Positions 23,201 through 35,200 of a stretch of 64,000 nucleotides of DNA are shown one piece after another (position 1 is the first letter of the stretch; each line of letters begins with the position of its first letter). The DNA is from Branchinecta lynchi (taxonomy: Eukaryota; Arthropoda; Branchiopoda; Anostraca; Branchinectidae), in the NCBI GenBank assembly GCA_023053575.1, contig JAKZAP010000010.1, positions 22,070,628 through 22,134,627 on the forward strand, given 5' to 3'. The translations under genes and the position numbers were made by a program. The notes below the pieces were generated by a model. The model was not told where the DNA came from and did not search any database. It was given only the letters and a program-made list of their open reading frames with translations.

Positions 23201-26200
23201 GTTGCCGTCAAAATTTATTTCGAAACGCAAGACGATCTCGAGAGAAATTTGAAAGAGGGCTTTCATATTTACTACGACTACTTCCGAATATTCAAGTACA
23301 TTTATGCCCCAAAGCGGTGTTACAAGTGCCAAGAGTTCGGTCACTTAGCCTCTGAGTTTAAGAACAACGTCAAATGCTCGAAGTGTGGTGGGAATCCAGC
23401 CGTGAGAGCCCGTGCACCTCAACCTCTGTGAAGTACGCAAATTGTGGGAGTGAAAGACACCCTGCTTACAGCCTACTCTGTCCGAAAGTGACTGAGTTTA
23501 CGAGGTCTGGAACTACTAATGCGGAGTCCCTTGAAACGGATTTGACTCAAGCTTATTGGATTTTGTTGTTCTTTTGTATTTCAGTTTACTCTGTTCACCT
23601 ATTCATTTATTTTTTGTAGTTTTTTCCATACTCCGTCTTTTTGGCCTCGGCCAGTTGATGGGTTATAAATAAATAATAATAATAAATGGTCGGTAGGGTA
23701 CGAGAGACCCGAAACATGGGTCTAAAAATTATGAATTTTTTCCAAGGCAACTCGTCACAGACTGCCGTTTTGGCTCAATCTTCTAAATCATTCTAAGAAT
23801 TACCCACTGGAGATTTCTTGTGACACAAGTTTCACATATGCTCTTTTTTGGTTGAGATTTAAGTTAGAAATTATAAAGATCAGGATTAGGAAATGCTCAA
23901 ATTGGGGGAAGGATCTATATTGCACGCAATTCAAAGTTTCGGGGTAATAATGGACCAAGCTATCAGAGAAGGTGAGTGGAGGAAGGTTGATTCAGCAAAA
24001 AGGTTGACACCTTTCAGCTTTTATCCAAAGATCTTCTAGGTCTAATCTTTTCAGTAGAAATGCATATCAGTAATAATCTCGCAGTGCTGTTTTCTGGAAG
24101 CAGTGTTTTAATCTACGATGAGTGACGGAACAGTACCACTTATGCTCGTAGAGCGAGTACACCCAAGTAGGATTGGAAAGAGGGCACATTGTACAGTAGA
24201 GATATGTTATTTCGGATGTTTCCAACTTTGAACGGCTCCGAAGAACCTGATATTCAGACCTAACAAATATTTATGCATAACATTGATTGTTAACAAGACT
24301 GTAATTAGAATGAAGTTATGTTACAACCATACACTTTTATTCTTTTGAATCTTATGCTAATTTTTGCTCAGTTACTTTTGCTTCCGCTAACGACCAGAGA
24401 TGTCGTATTAGCCTACTTCCTTGACCATCCAAGGATCTTATCAGAAGAAGAAGAATAAATAAAAAGGAACAATAGAAGAACTTGATTTCATTCTTTAAGA
24501 TGAAATACATGCCTCTTTACTGAAATGTGTTTTGGCTTACCAGTTTCGAATGACTTCATAACCTAACAACTCCTTCATAAGGCCTAATACCTTGGAAAAT
24601 GCTAATAGCATACCAGAGTTCAATAGTGAGATTAAAAGTTTTGTTTAAGTAATACCGAATTAGATCCTAAATTTTTCTACCGATAGTTCTTTATGTTTTG
24701 TTTTATGAATTTACGTTTGTTTTCTTTTCTTTTCCCTTTTTCTTTTCTTTTTTCTTTTCTTTTTCCTTCTATATTCTTGACAAATGAGTGAATACTGTCA
24801 CCCGTTACGGGCAGTGCTCACTGAGGGTGTAGCTAGTTTACAATGTACGATTTGCTTTTTGTTAATAAACAAACTGAACTGAACTGGCGTTCATTTCAGT
24901 TCAGTTTGTTTATTAACAAAAAGCAAATCGTTTCAAATATCAGTTTGGTGTTTTTCCAAGCTCCCACAAACAGTTTGTGGGTCGATTGTGGCTCGAAAAC
25001 AGTTCTGTGGCCTTTTGCGTGGCCCACAAGTGGGTTTCGCGACCAACAAGATTTCTGTGGCTCGCTTTGTGGCTCGAATTCGACAAAAAACTGCCGAGGT
25101 GATTGTCGATAGTGGCAGGAAATCTAAATTTAAAATCAGAATAACATAAAAAATAAAATTTAAAGGTCTCTCAAGTATGTAGGCATAAAACTGACAATCC
25201 GTTTTGCAAAGAATGGTAAGGAAGAAAGCCTGGAGTTCTATTTTTTGAGATTCCTACATGGACTTAATTTTTATTTTCAGTCATTTGAAATTACCGCCCA
25301 AAAAATAGACTAAACGGTGTTTCCGCGAATTCCAACTTTTTGCTCGATAGTGTGGCACACAATCGTGTTTCCGCGATAACACTTTTTTCACGTTTGTGGC
25401 CCACAACTGTGTCGCGGAAAAAGCTCTTTAGAGTAATGTTCAAAGAAGCATATTTACTGTACTCAGGGGGGGAGGTCTGAGATCATTCCCCTCTTTTCAT
25501 GCCCTCCCTTCAGACATCGGCTGGAGCTGATGCGCCACATTTGCGATGAGGATTTGAGCCCTTCAAGTCCCGAGGCCAGGCCAGATGATTTTCTGCATTG
25601 CCTTACAATGTGCGCAAGACAAAAATTAATTGTAGCTGCTGCTATGCCGGCTAGGTTCGTGGTCCGCGTACTCATGTGCGTGTAATTTGCTTTTGGCATG
25701 CGCTGGACTCTTTACTTCTGCGCATACGTGCATGCACGCACCACGAACGTGAGCTGTTGCTTAGTGCGCTTCGCGATTGGTTGAATGATTGTTCCTGGCA
25801 CATATCAGGTTATCTTATTATTTCCAATACACTGTCATAAGTTTCATAACAGATAACACGAGGATTCGTGGTTTCAACAGATAATGCGTAACAGATAACA
25901 CTTCGGATGTTATCCGTTGTGTTTGAAAACGTTATGCATGAAATGTTATCCATAACAAGCTTTGTTAGGAAGAGCCAAAAAAGCATCTACTGACTGTCGG
26001 AAAACTCAGCAGATACTTTTTGGTGTTCAAGCATACAATAAAACAGCAGGCTAGTAATCACAAATAATAAATAATCATAATAATTGAATAAAGAAACAAA
26101 ACGGAGGGGGGCGAATTCAGCAACACAAAAAGAAAAACAAAAGAATCCTGCCCAACCCCAAAATGGCCATAAACCCGAAAAAAAAAAAAATCCTGCCCAA

Positions 26201-29200
26201 CCCAAAAATGGCCATAAATGTCTGAACTATTAACTTCACAGATCAATGTTGCTGGCATATGTTGAGCAAAACAATAACAGGCAATACACTCATACTCAAA
26301 CCCATTTTAAGAAGGTTGCTAACTAAAAATTCAACTGAAATATATGTAGACTTTTCGTGCCGTACTTTATACGTTCGTTTAATAATAATAGTTTAATAAT
26401 GAACCAGAAAGGACAACCAGAATCCAACAACACAAAATGAAAAACAAAGGATCTGCCGGGACTTACTAGGTTTGCACTCAGGAGAAAAGGAAGGAACTCT
26501 GCGTTCTAATTTTGTGCTTCTTCATCCTTTCGACGTTCGTATTTTGGTACTATTTGTCATTGACCATTTGAAGGTTTTGAAAAACTTTCACGTGAAAGTT
26601 GTAGGTTGACTTATCTGTGCTGTTCATTTTTGCTATTTTGGTCAATAGGCGACAAGGAAGGACCCCTGTTCTAATTTTCTTCTTCTCATCCTGTCGACGT
26701 TCGCAGCCTCTTTTCACCAATGCAAACCTCATTGACAAACACGGCTCCGACTATTTTGGTCAATAGACGATAGAAATATATAAAACTCCTAAACTGGCCG
26801 TAAAATCCTATTTAGTCGCTAACCAGGTGAGATTTCCCACGATGTGCCGGGACTTACTATGTTTGCACTCAGGCGACAAGAAAGGACCCCTGTTCTAATT
26901 TTCTTCTCCTCACCCTTTCGACGTTCGCAGCCTCGTTTCACCAATGCAAACCTTATTGACAAACACGGCTCCGACTATTTTGGTCAATAGACGATATAGA
27001 AATATATAAAACTCTTAAACTGGCCGTAAAATCCTGTTTAGTCGCTAACCAGGTGAGATTTCCCACGATGTGCCGGGACTTGCTCCGTTTGCACTCAGGC
27101 GACAAGGAAGGACCCCTGTTCTAATTTCTTCTTCTTCATCCTTTCGACCTTCTTAGCCTTGTTTCACCAATGCGAACCTCACTGAAAAACACGGCTCCGA
27201 CTAATTCGGCTTGTTCATACTGTCTCCTAACAAGGATTTGACTTTTGGACTTGGTCAACGGACAAGGCTATACGACGCCAGACTTCTGGTGTCAAAATTT
27301 TGTTTTCTTGGATTTCTTTGTAGTCAATCCTTGAAAAGAGGGAGAGGTCTTCAACCCTTATAGTACCACTAGTGCATCAGGTCTTTTTGAGATATGTAGA
27401 CATTGCGCCATTCCGTCAAGAACAGAAGCATTCGATACATTTGTGTTACTTTGCAAACTGCACGTTGAAGCAGACATAGCCTGATAAAACTTCCTTGTCC
27501 CGCCCGATCTGGAAGGTTTCTATTTAGCAAGTGCGTATGCTTACTAATGGCAGTGCTTTATTCTGGTCGATTTTGTCCTTTTTCCGCCCTTTTCTATGTA
27601 TGTGTGGTGCCTTTCGCTTTGTTTTGGTACTAGTCATTTTCCTTTTGACATTTTTTCCGCCTGCTGCTGACTCTTTTTCGCTTTCTTCTTACAGTCGACA
27701 TTTTCTTTTATTAGCCTGGCGTGACCGTGATACCTGTGTTCAAGTCTTTGGCGGATCTTGGTGGGATCCCAAGCGTAAGTTAGACCAAAGTAGCATATAA
27801 GCGTCGGACATGCGAAGAATGATACTTAGTTAACTAACCGATTGATTTGTATCGTTAAAGCACAGTTCTTACCAGAATAAATCTTTCCACGATGAAATAA
27901 ATCAGAAATGATGTTTTCGAAAACACCATTACCTTCGCAGTCAGCTTGGGCTGAAGGACTATCTACCATTACCTTCGACGTGAAATTAGCACTTTCTCGT
28001 TGCTGCTTGACGACTCTATCCAGCCTTCCTGCTCTCCGACGCAGCGGCTGGACGCAAAATATTTGAAAACTGAATGCGCCGCGGTCGAAAAGTGGGAAAA
28101 CCTAGCAAAACGAAAGAAGTCCAAATCAGAAGATAGACCTGATGGCCTAACATGTCTTCCAAATGAAAAAAAAAAATATTACGTCCTTATGCGTGAAAGA
28201 CTAGTCGGCAGGCCTTGAAGTTGACGAAGTTCGCGTTGCGTTCTTGACGAAATTCGGCTAGGAGGAAAAGGCGCTAAAAAATCGCAGGTACAAAATGAAA
28301 CAGTGGCGAAAGGTGGGTATTTCAGAAGCTCATAATTCCATAAGGGTGCTAGGGATAATATAAAAAGCAGATTAAGCAAGACGTGTCCTTTAAATAACAA
28401 AACCGCAGCTTAAAGTTAGAAGACGAATAAAAAAAAAAAAGTCTAGTTACCTATCACTTATTCCCTCAAAGAGGCTAGAAGATCTAATGAAAATGTGCGT
28501 CGTTGCTCTGCTCTTCACAAATAATCGATTTTCATCGACGGAACTTTGCCTTTCAGTTTTGTCGTACCTCTATGTGCTTGTACGTCTATACTTCAAGTGT
28601 TCAGCAGCCACACCGGCAAATAATTGCCGAAAAATAAACTACAAATTACAGATTTGTCAGTCTTCTAGTAAGGAAAATGAAAATGCATTAGTCGGCTTTC
28701 TTCAAAAGTAACCTTACAATCTGGAATCGAACGTTTCCAATTCACCGTTTCAGTTAAACTATTTCAACTGCTAAACTATTATAAATATCAACTTCCCTAT
28801 TACCGCTGTTATAAATCCGGTCCGTAATTCACGACTTGAAAACAAAACCGACTGTTTCCGATCAAAAAAATTGAAAACGATTGGAAACAATTGAAAACGA
28901 TCGTTTTGAATGGATACGAAAAAAACGATCGTTAAATTACGATCGGATACAACTGTTTCCAATTGTTAAACGATTGTAAATAATTGAAAACAATTGTTTA
29001 CAGAGTTAATATAAATCCGTGAAACCAAGCTCCAGAATATAAAAATTTGCTGCCTTTTAGCAATACTGTAATATTCTGTTTTTTTGTTTTTATTTTTGGC
29101 TTTTACAGGCAACGTTTGGAGCTGATGCGGGAAATGTACAAAAATGAGGCCGAGGTGTCTCCGACGTCACCTGATTTCAACGTGGAACAGGTCTGTGGAG

Positions 29201-32200
29201 GTGATCCCTTTTACGACAGATTTCCTTGGTTCAGACTGGTTGGAAGGTTAGTAAAACGCGGTTACCCTATCCATCGAGATCACATTTTGGAAATAAGATA
29301 AGTTTAAGAAGGTGATAAAATATTTTTTTTTCTCAATATCAGGTCGAATGTTTTGAATATAAAAATTTGCCTGATTCAGTACCGAGCCGGGTTTCGTCTA
29401 TCCTCGATAGTCGGATTTGGATTTATCGACACAACCTTATCTGTATCACCTTCTTAATGACCCAGTCATGCGCAATCCTCTGATTCCTCTTTTCAAAATA
29501 GCTCTATCTTCCTCTTACTTTCAGATCTTACTCGATTCTGTCAACCATGTTTTCAACATCCAAACGACTCCATCTTTCTCTTACTTTCAAACCTTACCCT
29601 AGGTTCACACTGAGGCGATATCGGTCATCGCCGAGATTTTCTTTCTCCAAAATCGGTGATTTCTGTTGCTTCATCAGGCGATTTTCAATGTAGGAAAAAT
29701 TTAACTTTAATCGGGCGACAGTACGATTGTATGCACGCAACAGCAAGATGGACGACCCTTTTGATGATTCACTTTTAGAAAAATTAATTATTTGTTAATA
29801 TTTAATTATTTTAAGGGTTATTTTTAATTATTTTTCGCGTTAAATTCTGTTGCCGACGAAAATTCAGTGTGAACATCTAGACGATAAAAATATTCTGTCG
29901 CTGCGATTCAAAAATCTCGTTCATCGCCGCGATTTGCTCTGTGTGAACCTGGGGTCACGCAACTCTAATCCACCAAGTCTTCAAATCCAAAAAACTCGGG
30001 TCTTCCTCTCGATGCGTATTTTCGCCGTTCCCCAGGGGACTCCCAGAGAGAAGTCCCCGCGTTTTTTATTTGTACCAGGGACTTACTCCCCGTATTCGCG
30101 AGTCCGCACGGACAGGTACAGTCTACCACACACCTCTGATTTTGGGAAAGCCTATGCCAAATGTTGGGTATATCTAGCGTTAGCTCAACGCTGGACACAC
30201 TACGCCAAATGCTGGAACCCCAATAAAATATTGATGATTTGAGTGAAGTTCAGAAATCAACCAAACAGAACTCATTTATAGTGGGATACGTCACGGCTAG
30301 GGTAACAACAGCTATCCAGCGTTTGGCATAGGGTATTCAGTGTTAGGCATAGGCTATGCCAAGCGGTAGATATACCCAGCTTTTGGCATAGGGTATCCAA
30401 ACATCATTCATTCATTCATTCATTTATTTATTTCCCTCAAAGAATATATAATGAGGAGTACTAAAATAAATTTAAAAAACACTGTTACAAATAACTTTCA
30501 TAACAATAAGTAACAATTGACGTACATTGAACAAAGCACTGTACTTACTTAACTATTAGCTTTTTAGCGAAAAACGGAAACAGATTCTTCAGAATCAGCC
30601 AGGGCAGGATCTTTAACTGAAAGTGAATTAATTAGAGGTGTATTTCTAGCAAATAAAGGGTATCCAAGCAAAAATTTACAGTATTTAAAATAGCACACAC
30701 GGAAAGGGGTTTGTGGCTGACTGGACAGGTATGCTCCGATTATCATCACCATGATCGAAGAGGGACTCCCTTTCAGATTCGGGAGGTCTTGTGGTTATGA
30801 TTTTTTTTTGTTTCTAAATATTAGAAATATAATATTAACAGAAAACAATGAGAAAAAACAAATGTGAAAATAAAGTGGACCATGACTAATTTTGTCACCT
30901 GAATATAAAAAAGTTCGAACCATATTGAGTCATTCCCCGTGTTCTCGCTGTTTTCCGTCCGCAGACTCCCCACGAAGTGACTCCCTCTATTCTTGCCTTT
31001 CGCTTCGACTCTCCAAGGAGTCCCAGGGGAAGGGCGAGAACACGCATTTACTTTCAAATCTTTCTCAACTCTGTTCGACCAAGTTTTCAAAATCCAAAGA
31101 ATTTCTTTTTTCTCCTTTTTTTAGTCTTATTGAACCCTGATCAGATAAGTATATGGTTCACTGCACATTCCTTCCATTTTCACAATATGCTCAGTCAAAG
31201 TCATACTTGTCGCTGGACGTTTTTTTCCAATCTTTAAAAATTTAGCCTCAGTCGAGCCCGAGTGAAAGAAAATTAGTATTGTTTATATTGAGTAAGTGTT
31301 CTGTGCAGTGTATGTTGTGTATGGCCGTAGGGCTCAAATAAACTTTTCTTTCTTTCTTTCTATTCAACTTTCCGCGGAGCTTTTCATTCACTTTCTGGAA
31401 TCAGTTCCTGAGAAAGCTGTTGAGCAACTTTCCGAAGCAGGACAAAAACTATTGGAAAAGTATTCCGACTTTGCTTTCGGTCTCGCGAAACCCCTCCTTT
31501 TGTATACCCGATATTAGTGAAGCTTCTGGTACATTGGTAGCGCCTATTGGTGTCAAGAATTGCATAGTAGGAATATTACCTTCCGAAATTCAGATGCGAT
31601 TATTATCGAGCGTACACCGTAATTCACAAATAAAGAAAAAAGGAACATAAAAAAAAGGATAATTAAGTTTGTAGGGATTTGAGTCTCAGAAACTGCTAGT
31701 CAAACTGCTGACGTTTGGGCCGCTATGAGGATGTCCTTTTGGGCAGCCGGAACGGATGAACAGAATGTGTATTTCCTGGAATCATATTAAGAAGGACAAG
31801 TCGGTCTTGTCATATGGTATAAGCTGATCATTTTCCTAGGTCACTGGTGTATTTGAGCAATCTCTTGTATCCCGTACCTCTCATTCACAAGGTTCCGATA
31901 GTGAACGATAAAGGAGACGTCAAGGGTTACCTCAGGGTTGCAGTCCAAGCGGTTTTGGGTAAGTTGACAACCTTTCCTTTTTGCTAAGATGTATGGAGTA
32001 AAGGCAACCACGCTCAGGGTTGCCACATCAAAATATTTAGAGAGTGACTTTTGGTCCAAAACAGAGAGTGAATTGGGAGTGAAATTTATTTTCATGAAAT
32101 GTTCGCTTTTGGTCGAAATCGCCACTGTAAAAATGACACATGTCAACTTTACTTTCATGAAAAAAACTTGAAATAGTCACTTCTGGTCGGAATCCCTGCT

Positions 32201-35200
32201 GCAAAAATGACAAGTTCGGTCATTTTCTGAAATAGAGTGATTTTTATGTCCTACGAGGATAAGAGTGAAACAAAATTGAGTGACAGTTCACACTATCGTG
32301 CGACATGTGGCAACCCTATCCACGCTGTGTGGTTCTCTTCGTGCAGACCACAGAGCCATGAGTGGGCTGTTGATATGTTAACATTCCTGGGGCATGTGGG
32401 ATGAAGAATAACCGACACCGGTGCCCAATAGACCGGGAATGTTCACCGGAAAGGCGGAACGGGGATAAGGTGTTGCAGGTTCAGCCGCTGTTAATCCAAG
32501 TTCCTAGCCAAGCATTCGATGTATTATGTAAGTAATAAGTAAGTAAGTAAGAAATAGAAAACCGTGATTTTCGGGTTTTTGTTCTTGATCAGCTAATTAT
32601 CCCTCTAGGATGACGTGCGAGGGATAAATATAATGTAAATATAATTCGGATATTTCGGTTGCACTTCCGGCATACCGTCCTCAGCGAAAAACAAACAACT
32701 AAATCATAAAATCCAACACAATACCAGCAGAAAAGTGATGCGGAACCAACAAAACATACAACGATATGTAACTTAAAACCAGAAAGAACGATGCTGATTG
32801 AAACGACAAACAAATTCAAATAAAATAACGAATATTAAAATGTGCGTGTTAAAAGTGTATATGTACAAATCTGTGATTATTTTACAATTCCGAATTCTGT
32901 GTCTATTTACAATTTACCAATTCCCTGGGAAAGCGCAGAAGCTTTCACCCAGCCATCATATAATCGTTCGCTTTAACCATCACTATACAAAAAATTTCAC
33001 AGAACTTCACAGAACAACTATGATTTAGTTGGGTTTTTTTTCGCTGAGGACGGTTTGCCGGCAGTGCAACCGAAATATCAGAATTTATATTTATCCCTCG
33101 CACATCATCCTAGAGGGATAATTAGCTGATCAGTAAAAAAAACCGAAAATCACGGTTTTCTATTTCTTTCGTAATGAATGGTCAGCTTGGCTTCAAACCT
33201 TATATTTAAGGAAGTAAGTAATTTATTTATAAGCCGCCGTTTTGAAAAAGCGGAATAAATGAAAATAAATAAGACACATTAACACACAGAAAAAGACATT
33301 TAATTTTCAGTATGTCTCATTGTAAAGGTAAAGGCTGGTTTTTTCGAGATGGATGCCATACCAATTAATTTTTTTTTTGTTCCTGCTAAAGCCAAATCTG
33401 CTGTTTTTTCTCTGTACATATGTGTAAACTTCTTCCTCCGCCAAAGTGTCATAAACCGTTACGCATTGTCTAAATAGGTGTTGCAAGGTGTATTACGGCG
33501 TACAAGGCTTATTACACATTCCTCTCTTCCTCGGAGCGCACTGGAAGAAGGTGAGTAAGGAGAATAGACTAGCGTTCTATTCTCGGTTATGCAGGGCCAA
33601 TCAGATTGCTTGGCTGGTTCCGCCAGATGGCCGAGGAAAAGAGCAGCGTCGGAAGGGTTTCCAAGGGAAGCACTAAAGTTCTATTTTGTTGGAAGCTGAA
33701 GAAACAATTTTTCTTCAAGGAACACGTTTTGTTCTGTTACAACTGCTTACTGCTAGTTCGAGGACGAATGCTGTCCATCCGTAGGCTTAATAACTTCTTA
33801 CAATATATTGGGTGTCAAATTCTACTCATGTACTTCAAGTAGTACTAAGAACACTTTTTCTGATCTTTAGAAACTCGAAAAATTGTATCACCGCGGTAAC
33901 ATCGAACGCTACATTGATAAGAACCTCTCGGGTTCCTATTGGAACAGGTGTGTGCAGGGGTGGGAGTGAGACCTATATATCCTGTATTTTAAAACTTATC
34001 CTATAATATACTATATTGAGTCAAAAACCCCATATTTCAGCTTTTGCTGGTTTTTTTCTTAAATTTCGAAGTTAATTCTGCCAAAACTGGGCAAAGGTCG
34101 AAGTAATTAATATTTCTGCAAAAATGTCTTTCTATATCGTCTGTATATTTCCCGTGTGAATTTTTGTTTCTATCAGTTATGTCAACTCTGGGTTGCCCAA
34201 GATCTACTTTGTGGTGGAAAAAGGAGGCTTGTTGAAGCTCAGAAGAAAAATTATTGAGCTTTCGGAGAGCAAAGTGAGTGAAAGGGTTGCAGACCTTTCT
34301 GCCTTTCAGAAAAGAGGAAAAAGCAGATGTAACGCAAAGTGGTCTCATGGACAAGCTTTCTTTATTTAAAAGGCCCTGTTGACACTCAGTTTGACGCGGT
34401 TGTGTGGTTTCCTGGTCCTTTTCTGAAGTTTTCACGAAGTCAATCAGTAGTGTGTTCGTATTTCTTTAATTTTGTATTTGATGTCTGTTCATGGATAAAA
34501 CTTCCCCATCAAAGTCTCTCGTCTTGGATACTATGTCTTTTGTTTTAAGGTGAGTTCCTAAGTTGTTTCACCAGAATCGTCCTTTGTTATTTGCACAAGA
34601 TGGGGTCATGAGATTTTTTCATCCAAATAAGCTGTTCGTTATCCTATATTGTCCTGTATTTTGATGTGACAAATCCTATATTCTATATATATTTTAGCCT
34701 TAGGTCACTCCCAGGCCTGGGTGTGTGTATTAAGACGTAAACATCGCGTACAGTGCTATTCAGCTTATTACACCTATTTGGACAATGCTTTAGGAAACTG
34801 CATATGCAGTGACTTTCTTTTTTCTCTGACCCACTCTTATTTTAAATCTTACTCTGAATTCGTTGTGAAGTTTTCTCTCTTTCTTTAAGTGGGAGAATGA
34901 CGCAAGCACATGTTTTCTGAACATGGAGGCAATCAGCTTTTTCGAATCCCCCGCCCACTCGTTTCACAAGACCTTTTATGGTAAAAGGTTGTATAATGAG
35001 TACAGACCTCAGTCTTTTTCCTCGTCTTTTTCCGGTACTGAAGAGAGGAAGACTGGGTTAATCAGAACTACCGGGAGTGAGGCACTGAAAAGGTCGCGTA
35101 AAAACAAGAACAAATAATCAGATAGAACCTCCGTCTCCCTATCTCTGTAATATGACTATGCGGAGTCGTATAATTCCCCGTACCCTGTCCCCTGCGAACG

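Noticed and set aside
27650..27780. Exon-like segment between ACAG (about 27694) and GTAAGT (27775)
   Set aside because: No similarity to kinesin-3, and the exons at 22301 and 29109 join directly in phase without it.
31296..31517. 73-codon ORF with a helical, Glu/Lys-rich end
   Set aside because: It starts in a retroelement 3' end and tail; no matching splice phase and no known family.
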